Under the pieces are notes generated by a model that saw nothing but the letters and a program-made list of their open reading frames with translations, ran no database searches and was not told the DNA's origin. Of a stretch of DNA of 64,000 nucleotides, positions 29,083 through 38,397 are shown one piece after another (the stretch's first letter is position 1; each line of letters begins with the position of its first letter). A program made the translations under genes and the position numbers. Origin of the DNA: Lacinutrix sp. WUR7. Its GTDB lineage: Bacteria; Bacteroidota; Bacteroidia; Flavobacteriales; Flavobacteriaceae. The stretch covers positions 3,358,001-3,422,000 of the forward strand of contig NZ_CP045067.1 in NCBI RefSeq assembly GCF_016864015.1, read 5' to 3'.

Positions 29083-30015
29083 ATGAATCAAATAAAAATA
29101 TTTTCACCTGCAACCGTAGCAAACGTTTCTTGCGGATTTGATGTACTAGGCTTTTGCTTAGATACTGTTGGCGATGAAATGATTATAAAAAAAACGGTAG
29201 AAAAAGGAATCAAAATAACCAAAATCGAAGGTTTTGATTTACCATTAGAAACTAAAAAAAATGTTGCAGGAGTTGCTGCATTAGCGATATATAATGATGC
29301 TAATCCAGATTGCGGATTTGAAATTGAAATCTACAAAAAAATCAAACCTGGAAGTGGTATTGGTAGTAGTTCTGCTAGTGCTTCCGGTGCTGTTTTTGCT
29401 ATCAATGAATTGTTGGACAAACCTTATAATAAAACACAACTTTCTAACTTTGCCATGAAAGGCGAAGCGGTTGCAAGTGGTAGCGAACATGCAGATAATA
29501 TTGCTCCTGGGATTTTTGGTGGTTTTACTTTAGTGAAGAGTAATCAACCTTTACAAATACTAGAATTACCTACGCCGTCTAATTTATATGCGACTTTAAT
29601 TCATCCGCAAATAGAAGTTAAAACATCTGAAGCTAGAAGTATTTTACCAAAAAATGTACCCATGCAAGATGCCATTACACAATGGTCTAATGTTGGTAGT
29701 TTGGTACATGCTTTACACACCAACGACTATAATTTACTAGGAGATTCGTTACAAGATGTTATTGTAGAACCTTATAGAAGCAAACTTATTCCGCATTATG
29801 ATGAAGTAAAAGAAGCCGCTATTAATAATGGCGCTTTAGGTTGTGGAATTTCTGGTTCCGGACCTTCTATTTTTTCTTTATCGGAAGGCATAGAAACTGC
29901 GAAAAAAGTTGAGAAAGCGATACAAGAAGTATATGGTACCACAGGAATTGAATTTTATACATTCACTTCTAAAATTAATGCAGAAGGAATTAAGGTATTA
30001 AGCAGTGAGCAGTGA
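29083..30015 (+). CDS. thrB: Homoserine kinase
   Basis: 310 residues, GHMP-kinase family. It phosphorylates homoserine, the fourth step of threonine synthesis. The ATP loop reads PGSGIGSSSASASGAV (about residues 89-104); the start IFSPATVANVSCGFDVLGF and the late GCGISGSGPSIFSL are family signatures. The last residues (LSSEQ) and the stop codon lie inside a 7-base tandem repeat, so the C-terminus may differ between strains. The REP-like hairpin before the start could affect translation. Confidence 0.95.
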   Translation: MNQIKIFSPATVANVSCGFDVLGFCLDTVGDEMIIKKTVEKGIKITKIEGFDLPLETKKNVAGVAALAIYNDANPDCGFEIEIYKKIKPGSGIGSSSASASGAVFAINELLDKPYNKTQLSNFAMKGEAVASGSEHADNIAPGIFGGFTLVKSNQPLQILELPTPSNLYATLIHPQIEVKTSEARSILPKNVPMQDAITQWSNVGSLVHALHTNDYNLLGDSLQDVIVEPYRSKLIPHYDEVKEAAINNGALGCGISGSGPSIFSLSEGIETAKKVEKAIQEVYGTTGIEFYTFTSKINAEGIKVLSSEQ

Positions 30016-30032
30016 GCAGTGAGCAGTGAGCA
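30001..30032 (+). repeat. 7-base tandem repeat (AGCAGTG) over the thrB stop
   Basis: Four and a half exact copies of AGCAGTG. The thrB stop TGA is at 30013-30015, inside the second and third units. Since 7 is not a multiple of 3, gain or loss of a unit upstream of the stop would shift the frame of the last codons. Confidence 0.9.
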
Positions 30033-30062
30033 AAAAAAAGAAAAGATTTAATAATTAAAAGA

Positions 30063-30080
30063 TTACCGCTTTCGCGGAAA
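30063..30080 (+). repeat. Short palindromic repeat (REP-like)
   Basis: CCGC-TTTC-GCGG core with partly paired flanks, ending 6 bases before the thrC start codon. It has the same TTTC loop and orientation as the copy before thrB. Confidence 0.65.
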
Positions 30081-30086
30081 CTAAAG

Positions 30087-31382
30087 ATGAATTACTACAG
30101 TTTAAACCATAAAGCACCAAACACATCCTTTAAAGATGCAGTTATAAAAGGATTAGCTCCAGATAGAGGATTATATTTCCCGGAAAGCATTACCCCTTTA
30201 CCACAATCTTTTTTTGATAATATTGACAACTTATCCAATTCTGAAATAGCATTTACAGCAATAAAACAATTTGTATCTCCTGAAATTCCGGAAGACGTTT
30301 TAAAAACAATAGTAGAAGAAACACTTTCTTTTGATTTTCCTGTAGTACAATTAAACGATCATATTTCTACATTAGAATTATTTCATGGACCAACCATGGC
30401 TTTTAAAGATGTTGGCGCTCGTTTTATGGCTAGATGTCTAGGTTATTTCAACCAAGATAACACCAACGAAGTAACAGTTTTAGTTGCCACTTCTGGTGAC
30501 ACTGGAGGCGCTGTTGCAAACGGTTTTTTAGGTGTTAAAGGTGTGAATGTAGTCATTTTATATCCTTCCGGAAAAGTAAGTGATATACAAGAAATGCAAC
30601 TTACAACCCTTGGACAAAACATTAGAGCTTTAGAAGTAGATGGTGTTTTCGACGATTGTCAAGACATGGTAAAACGTGCTTTTTTAGATGAAGAACTAAC
30701 TAGTAAAATGCAATTAACTTCAGCTAACTCGATTAATGTTGCACGTTGGTTACCACAACTTTTCTACTTTATGTTTGCCTATAAGCAATTGCATAAAACA
30801 CATAAAGACATCGTTTTTTCTGTACCTAGTGGAAACTTTGGTAATGTTTGCGCTGGAATGATGGCACAACAATTAGGTTTACCTATAAAACATTTTATTG
30901 CTTCTAATAACCAAAATAATGTAGTTACTAATTATTTACAAACGGAAGAATACAACCCAAAAGCATCTGTACAAACTATTAGTAATGCAATGGATGTTGG
31001 TAATCCGAGTAACTTTATTCGTATTCAAGAAATCTATAAAAATAATTTCGATAGTTTAAAAGACAATCTTTCTTCTTACAGTTTTTCTGATGCAGCAACT
31101 AAAGAAGCGATGTTAGAAATTTATAACAATTATAACTATGTTGCAGATCCGCATGGCGCTGTTGGTTATTTAGGTTGTAAAGCATATTTAAAGGAAAATC
31201 CGAATGCACATACTGTATTTTTAGAAACAGCACATCCAACTAAATTTTTAGATGTGGTGGAAGAAGTTATCCCTCAAAAGCAAGAATTACCAGAACAAAT
31301 TCAGGCGGTAATGGGTAAAACAAAAGTAGCCACCAAAATTGGCAGCTACGAAGGTTTAAAATCTTTCTTATTAAAAGGCTAA
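30087..31382 (+). CDS. thrC: Threonine synthase
   Basis: 431 residues, PLP fold type II. It turns O-phosphohomoserine into threonine. The start MNYYSLNHKAPNTSFKDAVI is typical of the family. The PLP lysine lies in HGPTMAFKDVGARFMAR (about residues 95-111) and the phosphate-binding ATSGDTGGAVANGF follows. It completes the thrABC operon. Its stop is directly adjacent to the stop of the convergent NmrA-like gene. Confidence 0.95.
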   Translation: MNYYSLNHKAPNTSFKDAVIKGLAPDRGLYFPESITPLPQSFFDNIDNLSNSEIAFTAIKQFVSPEIPEDVLKTIVEETLSFDFPVVQLNDHISTLELFHGPTMAFKDVGARFMARCLGYFNQDNTNEVTVLVATSGDTGGAVANGFLGVKGVNVVILYPSGKVSDIQEMQLTTLGQNIRALEVDGVFDDCQDMVKRAFLDEELTSKMQLTSANSINVARWLPQLFYFMFAYKQLHKTHKDIVFSVPSGNFGNVCAGMMAQQLGLPIKHFIASNNQNNVVTNYLQTEEYNPKASVQTISNAMDVGNPSNFIRIQEIYKNNFDSLKDNLSSYSFSDAATKEAMLEIYNNYNYVADPHGAVGYLGCKAYLKENPNAHTVFLETAHPTKFLDVVEEVIPQKQELPEQIQAVMGKTKVATKIGSYEGLKSFLLKG

Positions 31383-32033
31383 TTACGCTTTAACAAAAGA
31401 CATTTTATTTAAGGCTTCACCAATTTGTGTGTGGCCTTTTATGATTTCAAAAGTGACATTATTTGCAACGTCATCATTAAGTGTTTGTACTAATGTTTGT
31501 GCAACATCATTTCTACTTATCTCTCCTCTGGTATGTAATTTTTCTTCCAACGCTATTGCATTCGTTAATTCGCCGTTTGTTAATGCACCTGGTCTAACAA
31601 TTGCATAATTTAATCCGCTAGATTTCAGGTATACATCGGCATTATGTTTTGCTTTTAAATAGTCTTGAAGCTGTTCTGCTTTTTCTGGTTGGTCTGCTCC
31701 CATAGAACTTAGCATCACAAACTTTTTTACTCCGTTTTTATTAGATGCATCTATTAATCGCTTTGCTCCTTCTTGATCTACTTCAATTACTTTCTTACCA
31801 CCAGAACCAGCAGCAAATAATACTTTATCTATACTTTTAGAATCCTTAAATACATGAGAAACATCTTCTTCTAAATCCCCTAAAACCGTATCTATATTTT
31901 TTGCTGTAAAATACGTTTGTTGTTCCTCTTTTCTAACCATTGCTATCGGGTTAAAATATTGAGATTCGTTTAAAAGTTGAACTATTTTTTTTCCTGTAGT
32001 GCCATTGGCACCTGCTACTAAAATGTTTTCCAT
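31383..32033 (-). CDS. NAD(P)-binding SDR/NmrA-like protein
   Basis: 216 residues, atypical short-chain dehydrogenase fold. The dinucleotide loop is GANGTTGKKIVQLL (about 7-20); further markers are VMLSSMGAD and YAIVRPGALTN. Proteins of this type act as oxidoreductases or redox sensors; the substrate is unknown. It is a single gene, convergent with thrC and divergent from the DUF1853 gene. Confidence 0.85.
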   Translation of the reverse strand: MENILVAGANGTTGKKIVQLLNESQYFNPIAMVRKEEQQTYFTAKNIDTVLGDLEEDVSHVFKDSKSIDKVLFAAGSGGKKVIEVDQEGAKRLIDASNKNGVKKFVMLSSMGADQPEKAEQLQDYLKAKHNADVYLKSSGLNYAIVRPGALTNGELTNAIALEEKLHTRGEISRNDVAQTLVQTLNDDVANNVTFEIIKGHTQIGEALNKMSFVKA

Positions 32034-32222
32034 ACTTTAACTTATCTATAAAAAGAACATAAACCAAAAAATCCCGGCCCTTTAACTTAAGTTTAATATC
32101 CCTTAATAAAACTTTAAGACTTGGTGTAATAGGATATGATATAACTTTTGCCTTATTTACATCTCGCTTACATTTGAAACGCATATTCTTATATTTCACC
32201 AAAACATCTACTTCTTTTTCAA

Positions 32223-32230
32223 TACTTTTG
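32223..32230 (+). promoter_or_regulatory. Putative -7 promoter element
   Basis: TACTTTTG, a full -7 match, lies 40 bases before the DUF1853-like gene. No clear -33 box. Confidence 0.35.
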
Positions 32231-32270
32231 CTAGACAAGAAATTAGATTCAAAAAGCATTTTTAATATAA

Positions 32271-33071
32271 ATGAAAGACATAACATTACAATATTTAGGT
32301 TTTCTTAATACTCCGAATTTGTGGTTAAATACTTCCGGTTTTAAAATGCAACAATGGAACCTTTCCAATACCGTTACTGATTTTAGCACTTCCGAAAATC
32401 ATAAATTACGACTTGGTAAATTAGTCGAACGTTTTGTTAGTCAGCAATTAAAACAAGACGATACCGTTTCTATTTTAGTCGAAAATATTCAGATACAAAA
32501 AGATAAAATTACTATTGGTGAAATAGATTGTCTTCTTAAAAAGGACGAACAACCTATTCATTTAGAAATAGTCTATAAATTTTATTTGTACGACGAAACG
32601 GTTGGCACTACTGAAGTTGACCATTGGATTGGTCCGAATAGAAAAGATAGTCTTGTCCAAAAATTAGCCAAGCTAGAAGAAAAGCAATTACCGCTACTCT
32701 ATCATAATTGCACAAAACCTGTACTAGAAAAATTAGATTTACAAGTCGAAGAAATACAACAACAAGTATGTTTTAAAGCACAACTATTTGTTCCTTTTAA
32801 AAACCAAAACATTCCTTTTAAATCGATTAACGCTTCTTGTGTTAAAGGTTTTTATATTACCCAAAAGGAACTTCAACAATTTGCAGATTGTACCTTCTTT
32901 ATTCCTGAAAAACGAGATTGGCTAATCGATATTCCAACACATAATCTCTGGCAATCTTACCACACTTTTTTGGAAGCATTAAAACCGGTTTTAAATCAAG
33001 AAAAAGCACCCTTATGTTGGATAAAAAAACCAAATGGTAAAACCGAAAAATGCTTTGTTGTTTGGTGGTAA
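32271..33071 (+). CDS. DUF1853-family protein
   Basis: 266 residues, cytosolic. The central block GEIDCLLKKDEQPIHLEIVY followed by KFYLY, then DHWIGPNRKDSLVQKLAKL, matches DUF1853 as I remember it, a family placed near PD-(D/E)xK nuclease-like folds: an Asp in EIDCLL, a Glu in HLEIVYKFY and a following Lys fit that active-site pattern. No activity is established, so nuclease function is inference. It has no operon partner; the antiporter gene follows after 134 bases. Confidence 0.75.
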   Translation: MKDITLQYLGFLNTPNLWLNTSGFKMQQWNLSNTVTDFSTSENHKLRLGKLVERFVSQQLKQDDTVSILVENIQIQKDKITIGEIDCLLKKDEQPIHLEIVYKFYLYDETVGTTEVDHWIGPNRKDSLVQKLAKLEEKQLPLLYHNCTKPVLEKLDLQVEEIQQQVCFKAQLFVPFKNQNIPFKSINASCVKGFYITQKELQQFADCTFFIPEKRDWLIDIPTHNLWQSYHTFLEALKPVLNQEKAPLCWIKKPNGKTEKCFVVWW

Positions 33072-33205
33072 AATTATAGTGTTTTATACGTCTATTCAAT
33101 AAATTGAAATTACATCGAAAATTAGCAGAAGTTAAGTGCTCCTTTTTTATGGATTTTTAGAGAACTAGCAGTATCTTTATTTTTTGATTTCAAAAAGAAA
33201 GATGC

Positions 33206-34666
33206 ATGAATTTAACGATTGAAAATATACTATTAGTTGGTTCTTTATTACTTCTTATCAGTATTTTTGCAGGAAAAACTTCCTATAAGTTTGGTGTTCC
33301 TACTTTATTACTGTTTTTAGGAATTGGAATGCTAGCAGGATCCGACGGTATTGGAGGTATTCGCTTTGACGACCCTAAACTTGCGCAATTTATTGGTATT
33401 GTATCTCTAAATTTTATCTTATTTTCTGGAGGACTCGACACCAATTGGAAAGCTGTAAAACCTATTCTTCGAGAAGGAATTGCATTATCCACATTAGGGG
33501 TATTATTAACCGCAGTTTCTCTTGGTACTTTTGTATGGTTTGTTACCGATTTCACCATTTATGAAAGTCTTTTATTAGGTTCCATTGTATCTTCTACAGA
33601 TGCAGCAGCTGTATTTTCCATTCTTCGTTCTAAAAGTCTTGCACTAAGAACCAATTTAAGACCCACTTTAGAGTTAGAAAGCGGAAGTAATGACCCAATG
33701 GCTTATGTACTTACTTTAGCCTTTTTATCCTTAGTTATTAATCAAGACAAAAGTTTTCTATCTATTATTCCATTGTTTTTACAACAAATGATTTTTGGTG
33801 GTATTCTAGGGATAACCTTTGGCGTTGCTAGTAAATATATAATCAATAAAATAAAACTAGACTTTGAAGGGCTGTATCCTGTTTTAGTCATTGCCTTAAT
33901 GTTTATCACTTTTTCCGCAACCGATTTTGTAGGAGGAAATGGATTTCTTTCCATTTATATCTGTGCTGTTTATTTAGGAAATCAAGACCTAATCCACAAA
34001 AAAACAATCCTAAAAATGTTTGATGGTTTGGCGTGGCTCATGCAAATTGTGCTATTCCTTACACTTGGATTACTCGTTTTTCCTTCTGAAATCATTCCAT
34101 ATATGGGTATCGGGTTACTTATTTCTTTATTCTTAATACTTGTTGCCAGACCAATAGGTGTATTTATTAGTCTTATGTTTTTTAAAATGAAAATGAAAAG
34201 AAGGTTTTACATTTCGTGGGTTGGTTTACGTGGTGCGGTTCCAATTGTGTTTGCTACCTATCCCCTTTTAGCCGGAATAGACAAAGCGCACATGATTTTT
34301 AATATTGTGTTTTTCATTTCTGTTACTTCTATTTTAATTCAAGGAACCACACTTTCTATTGTTGCAAAATGGTTAGGTGTAGGATTACCAGAGACACAAA
34401 AGAAATTTACAGATACCGATTTGCTTCTAACGGAAAACCCTAAAGCAGAAATGAAAGAGCTTATCATATCTAAAGAATGCTTTGCGGTAGATAAGAAAAT
34501 TATAGAATTAGGCTTTCCTAAAAATGCCATAATAGCAATGATTAAAAGAGGCGAAAGTTATATCATTCCAAACGGCTTAACAATTGTAGAAGTTAATGAC
34601 ACCTTAATTGTACTAGCCGACAGACCAGAAGTTTTTGACGAAGTACACAAAACACTTACCAAATAA
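33206..34666 (+). CDS. K+/H+-type antiporter (CPA1, NhaP2/CvrA-like)
   Basis: 486 residues. About 12-13 membrane helices make up the Na+/H+ exchanger domain (about 1-385); SGGLDTNWKAVKPILREGIA and ESGSNDPMAYVLTLAF are the usual family signatures, the latter with the ion-binding Asp. A C-terminal RCK_C/TrkA-C domain (about 405-485, AVDKKIIELGFPKNAIIAMI) suggests gating by a nucleotide or other ligand. This layout is that of potassium/proton antiporters of the inner membrane; the actual ion is not certain. Confidence 0.9.
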   Translation: MNLTIENILLVGSLLLLISIFAGKTSYKFGVPTLLLFLGIGMLAGSDGIGGIRFDDPKLAQFIGIVSLNFILFSGGLDTNWKAVKPILREGIALSTLGVLLTAVSLGTFVWFVTDFTIYESLLLGSIVSSTDAAAVFSILRSKSLALRTNLRPTLELESGSNDPMAYVLTLAFLSLVINQDKSFLSIIPLFLQQMIFGGILGITFGVASKYIINKIKLDFEGLYPVLVIALMFITFSATDFVGGNGFLSIYICAVYLGNQDLIHKKTILKMFDGLAWLMQIVLFLTLGLLVFPSEIIPYMGIGLLISLFLILVARPIGVFISLMFFKMKMKRRFYISWVGLRGAVPIVFATYPLLAGIDKAHMIFNIVFFISVTSILIQGTTLSIVAKWLGVGLPETQKKFTDTDLLLTENPKAEMKELIISKECFAVDKKIIELGFPKNAIIAMIKRGESYIIPNGLTIVEVNDTLIVLADRPEVFDEVHKTLTK

Positions 34667-34727
34667 AAAACGCTAATAGTATTCTATAAAACACTTAAAC
34701 AATCTATTCTTTTTAAGAAACCTGTTT

Positions 34728-34758
34728 AAGGTCTAATTCTTCTTGTTAGACCTTTTTT
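34728..34758 (+). terminator. Rho-independent terminator
   Basis: AAGGTCTAA and TTAGACCTT form a perfect 9-bp stem with a 9-base loop and a T-run, 61 bases after the antiporter stop. Confidence 0.88.
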
Positions 34759-34900
34759 CACTTCTTCCATATCCATGGAATTAGAAGGCGATTTGCTTTG
34801 CGGAAAAATAAAAACTTGCCTTTATCAAAAATAATAACGAACTTCATTTTTTAATTCACTAGACGCTAACCACTACATAATCAACTAAAAACAAAGAAAT

Positions 34901-35104
34901 ATGAAAAAACTAAATTGGTACTACAAGGGAATAATTTTTGCGGTTTTCGTGCTAATTTCCAACAGCGCTATTGATTTAGTAGCTGGAGATTTCACTTTTG
35001 ATAATATGGAAAAAAGAGTCCTTCTTTCTCTAATTTCAGGTCTAATTTTTGGACTATTTATGAAATATAAAGACCAAAGGCAAAGTAAGAAAAGTGAAAT
35101 GTAG
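34901..35104 (+). CDS. Small two-helix membrane protein, unknown
   Basis: 67 residues. MKKLNWYYKGIIFAVFVLIS begins a first hydrophobic helix; a second (VLLSLISGLIFGLFMKY) is followed by a short basic tail. I recognise no family. A sensible ATG follows an A-rich leader, and the coding composition is consistent, so it is probably real. It stands alone between the antiporter terminator and the dipeptidase gene. Confidence 0.55.
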   Translation: MKKLNWYYKGIIFAVFVLISNSAIDLVAGDFTFDNMEKRVLLSLISGLIFGLFMKYKDQRQSKKSEM

Positions 35105-35237
35105 CACCTTGCAAAATGGATTATTCCATAGAAATTTCAAAATTTCCCGGATTAAAATATGAACAGCATTTGTGCTATTCCTAAGAATCAAAATTACTTT
35201 TTCTAAATAAAACTTACATCCTTATAAAATTAAAACT

Positions 35238-36428
35238 ATGAGATATTTTATAATTCTATTACTCGTTTTATCTGCTTGTAAATCTAAGCCAGATAAAGAA
35301 TTAGAAACAAAAACATTTGAAGAAATTCATAAAGAAGCCATTGTCGTAGACACCCACAATGATATCTTAATGAAAACGACAGATCTAGGAATGATCATGG
35401 ATCAAGATTTAACCGGACAAGCACATTCCGATTTGAACCGTTGGAAAAAAGGCGGTTTGGATGTGCAATTATTTTCGGTCTATAGTGACGGAGCGATTGA
35501 AAACGCATACGCTTTAGCCAATAGACAAATGGATAGTCTAGATGCCGTAATTGCGCGTAACCCAAATAAGATTACTAAAGCCTCCAACACGAATGCTATT
35601 TTAAAAGCTGTAAATGAAAATAAAATTGCAGCAATGTTTGGTGTAGAAGGTGGTCATATGATGGAAAATGACCTAAATAAGTTAGAAGCACTCTATAAAC
35701 GTGGTGCAAGATATCTAACGCTAACGCATAATGTTGCTCCTTCTTGGGCTACAAGTGCTGCTGATGAAACAAGCAATCCGAATCTCACCCCAAAAGGCCT
35801 AACCGATTTTGGAATACAAGTCGTAAAAAAAATGAATGCATTGGGAATGCTAATAGATGTTAGTCACTCTGGCGATCAAACATTTTGGGATGTAATTAAA
35901 ATTACTAACAAACCAATAATAGCGTCACATAGTTCGGTCTATAGTCTGGTACCTAATCGTAGAAATTTAAAAGATGATCAAATACGTGCCATTGCTAAAA
36001 ATAAAGGTGTCATTCAGGTGAATTTTCATCCTGGTTTTATTGACCCTAGTTTTGGTGAAAAGGATGCGGCTTTTTTTAAGAAACACACTATAGAAAAAGA
36101 TTCCTTAGTAAATAGCGGAATGGATCCATGGTATACGATGGATTATTTGTACAAAAAATATCCAGCAGAAGCGAACTTATTAAGACCACCATTATCTACG
36201 TTGATAGATCACATAGATTATATTGTTAAACTGGTAGGTGCAGATTATGTAGGTTTAGGATCGGACTTTGATGGCATCAACCTTACTCCACTTCCATTAG
36301 ATGATGTTACAACCTATCCTTTAATAACAAAGGCATTAGTAGAAAAAGGATATAGTGAAAAAGATATTGTAAAAATTCTTGGCGGTAATTTCTTAAGAGT
36401 TTTAAAAGCAAATGAATCCAATAACTAA
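35238..36428 (+). CDS. Membrane dipeptidase lipoprotein (peptidase M19)
   Basis: 396 residues. Lipobox LVLSAC with Cys14, so the protein is membrane-anchored outside the cytoplasm. The M19 zinc site is visible in order: VDTHNDIL (first His and Asp), EGGHM (the bridging Glu), DVSHSGD and ASHSS (His ligands), then GSDFDGI near the C-terminus (Asp). Such enzymes cleave dipeptides, including those with a C-terminal D-residue. The DUF218 gene follows after 75 bases. Confidence 0.93.
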   Translation: MRYFIILLLVLSACKSKPDKELETKTFEEIHKEAIVVDTHNDILMKTTDLGMIMDQDLTGQAHSDLNRWKKGGLDVQLFSVYSDGAIENAYALANRQMDSLDAVIARNPNKITKASNTNAILKAVNENKIAAMFGVEGGHMMENDLNKLEALYKRGARYLTLTHNVAPSWATSAADETSNPNLTPKGLTDFGIQVVKKMNALGMLIDVSHSGDQTFWDVIKITNKPIIASHSSVYSLVPNRRNLKDDQIRAIAKNKGVIQVNFHPGFIDPSFGEKDAAFFKKHTIEKDSLVNSGMDPWYTMDYLYKKYPAEANLLRPPLSTLIDHIDYIVKLVGADYVGLGSDFDGINLTPLPLDDVTTYPLITKALVEKGYSEKDIVKILGGNFLRVLKANESNN

Positions 36429-36503
36429 TGAAGACAATTTTAAGAGATGCATAATTAATTCTACAAACCATTCTATTGCATTAGAAAACAAAACAACCAA
36501 CAC

Positions 36504-37157
36504 ATGATAATTACTCCTATCCCTCCAAATTTATATGCCTATGCAAATCCTAATGCTGCACATGAAGGTAATGTTGCCATCAATATTACCACAGAAAACA
36601 AAGAGGTAAGTCTAGCGATTCAAAATAATATAGACCACATCCAAAAGTTAAAATACCAAATGATTATTGTTCCTGGCTTCACTCCTAGAGATATTACAAA
36701 ACCAGAAGGCACCAATAAAAAAGAACTAAAACGATTAGAACGAGCAATAAAAGCAATGCGTAAATTTAAGGTGCCTTTCATTATGGTTTCTGGAGGAAAT
36801 GTAAGACCACCACAAACACCAAACAATGAAGCCTACGGATTGAAACAAGCTCTAATCTCTAAATTTAATCTTAACGAAAGTCAAATTGCTATAGATCCCT
36901 ATGCAAGAACTTCGGTAACAAACATGCGCAATTGCGGTCGCTTTATGCTCAAACATAAATTAAAGAGAGCTTTAATTATTACGTCTTTCGGACAAAATTT
37001 TTATTTTGGAGCGCAGGCTATTTCTACCTACCAAAAAGCGAGTAAAAAGACTTTAGGCTATAAGGTTGGGAAATTTCGTTTTTTATCGCTTTACAGAACC
37101 AGTTTTATACCAAGTCCAGATGTACTCCAGCGATCGGATAGTCCGTTGGATCCATAA
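36504..37157 (+). CDS. DUF218 (YdcF/SanA-like) protein
   Basis: 217 residues without a signal peptide. The core reads YQMIIVPGFTPRD, then FIMVSGGNVRPP, EAYGLKQALI and ARTSVTNMRNCGRFM, ending RALIITSFGQNFYFG. This is the DUF218 pattern (VxGGG..., SxxTxxN, S(S/A)xxH-like). DUF218 proteins are linked to envelope metabolism; the substrate is unknown. It is probably co-transcribed with the dipeptidase. Confidence 0.8.
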   Translation: MIITPIPPNLYAYANPNAAHEGNVAINITTENKEVSLAIQNNIDHIQKLKYQMIIVPGFTPRDITKPEGTNKKELKRLERAIKAMRKFKVPFIMVSGGNVRPPQTPNNEAYGLKQALISKFNLNESQIAIDPYARTSVTNMRNCGRFMLKHKLKRALIITSFGQNFYFGAQAISTYQKASKKTLGYKVGKFRFLSLYRTSFIPSPDVLQRSDSPLDP

Positions 37158-37169
37158 AAAATAGAATTT

Positions 37170-37197
37170 GTCATTGTGAGTTACAAAGCAATCTCAC
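37170..37197. repeat. Dispersed repeat of the 'gtcattg...caatctca' type
   Basis: GTCATTGTGAG and CAATCTCAC form an imperfect hairpin (GTGAG/CTCAC, 12-base loop). From memory, sequences of this type recur between genes in many Bacteroidota genomes. Only one copy is visible in the window, so dispersal is not shown here. Confidence 0.4.
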
Positions 37198-37239
37198 CAA
37201 GAAATAACTCCTTATTTTTTAGAATAATAAAACTTGACT

Positions 37240-37347
37240 ATGTCAAAAAAAATAGCGAACTTAGAATTTAAAGGAACTGATGATATAAAACATTTAAACG
37301 ATTTCATATCATCGAATACGTTGTGCTTCATTAAAATCAACCGCTAA
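37240..37347 (+). pseudogene. Short open frame, possible gene fragment
   Basis: A 35-codon frame from an ATG encodes a hydrophilic peptide beginning MSKKIANLEFKGTDDIKHLN and ending FIKINR. It has protein-like composition but is too short for a known family. It stops 3 bases before the DUF6090 gene. It could be a real small protein or the 5' remnant of a broken gene. Confidence 0.25.
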
Positions 37348-37350
37348 CCA

Positions 37351-38109
37351 ATGATAAAATTCTTTAGAAAAATACGATACGACCTTATGGAGAAAAACAA
37401 AACTGGAAAGTATTTGAAATATGCAATTGGAGAAATTGTGCTTGTTGTTATTGGAATTTTGATTGCGTTGTCAATAAATAATTGGAACGAAACCAACAAA
37501 ATAAATAAAGAAGAAACAAAATTACTTATTTCTTTGAATACTGATTTTCAAGAAAACCTCATTAGATTAGAAAAAACCATTGCTTTACAAAAAGGTGTGA
37601 TTAAAAGCAGTAAAGGTCTAATCCAAATAATGTTATCAGAAAATAAAAATATAGATTCAGACTCAATAGCTAATATGATATCACGTGGAGCACAATCTTG
37701 GTGGAGAGCAGAATACGTAACAGGAACCTATAACGCAATTTTGGGTTCAGGAAATATTAATGTTTTAAAAAATGATGACCTAAAAAGAATTCTAGCAGAA
37801 TTTTCATCAGAAGTAAATTCTGGCTTTGAAGACCACGAAGAATCAATGAATATTTTATTTGAATTTAATAAGTCAAATGCATCAATTTTACCATATCTAA
37901 TGTTGGATAATCAATATGAAAGATTGGGCTTGGTGAAAAATGAAAAAGCAATTAGCGCATCAGCAAATGAAATAATAACAAATAAAGCTAATTTAGGATT
38001 ATTAATAAACAAAACAGTACTCGAAGGATTGAGAATTGATTATCAGTATAAAATTAAGGATTACATTAGAGAAATCCTTACAATTATAGCATCTGAATTA
38101 GAAAAATAA
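37351..38109 (+). CDS. DUF6090-family membrane protein
   Basis: 252 residues. MIKFFRKIRYDLMEKNKTGK, then YLKYAIGEIVLVVIGILIAL as the single membrane helix and NNWNE directly after it, are the family's usual start. The rest is a soluble helical domain. Function unknown. Genes of this family often occur in several copies in Bacteroidota, next to variable accessory DNA. Here a structured ~125-base element lies just after the stop and a fragment lies before the start; see findings. Confidence 0.8.
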   Translation: MIKFFRKIRYDLMEKNKTGKYLKYAIGEIVLVVIGILIALSINNWNETNKINKEETKLLISLNTDFQENLIRLEKTIALQKGVIKSSKGLIQIMLSENKNIDSDSIANMISRGAQSWWRAEYVTGTYNAILGSGNINVLKNDDLKRILAEFSSEVNSGFEDHEESMNILFEFNKSNASILPYLMLDNQYERLGLVKNEKAISASANEIITNKANLGLLINKTVLEGLRIDYQYKIKDYIREILTIIASELEK

Positions 38110-38116
38110 CGAAAGC

Positions 38117-38243
38117 ACAACAACGTATATAATTTATTGCTTGGTTCTAGCTTATTTACGAAAATCCTTTCGGATTTTCTATTCGGTTTTTATTTGCTAA
38201 ATTAGGTACTTAAACACACCGCTAATCATACACAAAACGGTTA
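38117..38243. repeat. Structured element after the DUF6090 gene (imperfect inverted repeat with inner hairpin)
   Basis: Outer arms GTATATAATT (38125-38134) and AATCATACAC (38224-38233) pair at 8 of 10 positions. An inner perfect hairpin lies at 38160-38179 (GAAAATCC-TTTC-GGATTTTC). From memory similar elements follow accessory genes in other Bacteroidota. It has the general shape of a recombination site but no match to the attC core sites of integrons. The rest of the 326-base gap (38110-38435) holds only a -7 box and a REP-like hairpin. Confidence 0.45.
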
Positions 38244-38366
38244 GTTTAAATTCGAAATCCAAAATCCCTCCTCAAAAAAAACGCTTCAAACACCAACCCT
38301 TCCAAACAAAAAATAATTTTAAGACAACATTATTCCCAATCCTAAAAGCATTTCCATATTTTTCAA

Positions 38367-38374
38367 TACTTTTG
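38367..38374 (+). promoter_or_regulatory. Putative -7 promoter element of the gcvT run
   Basis: TACTTTTG, a full -7 match, 61 bases before gcvT. A start of transcription near 38380 would place the hairpin at 38398-38417 in the 5' leader. The -33 box is not clear. Confidence 0.4.
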
Positions 38375-38397
38375 TTATTCAACAATTAAATTATAAG

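Noticed and set aside
31951-32286. Open frame of 111 codons on the minus strand
   Set aside because: It overlaps the start of the NmrA-like gene and the promoter region of the DUF1853 gene, has low-complexity Lys/Leu composition and no family likeness.
38117-38243. Integron attC site after the DUF6090 gene
   Set aside because: The outer arms do not carry the RYYYAAC/GTTRRRY core sites and no integron integrase is present.
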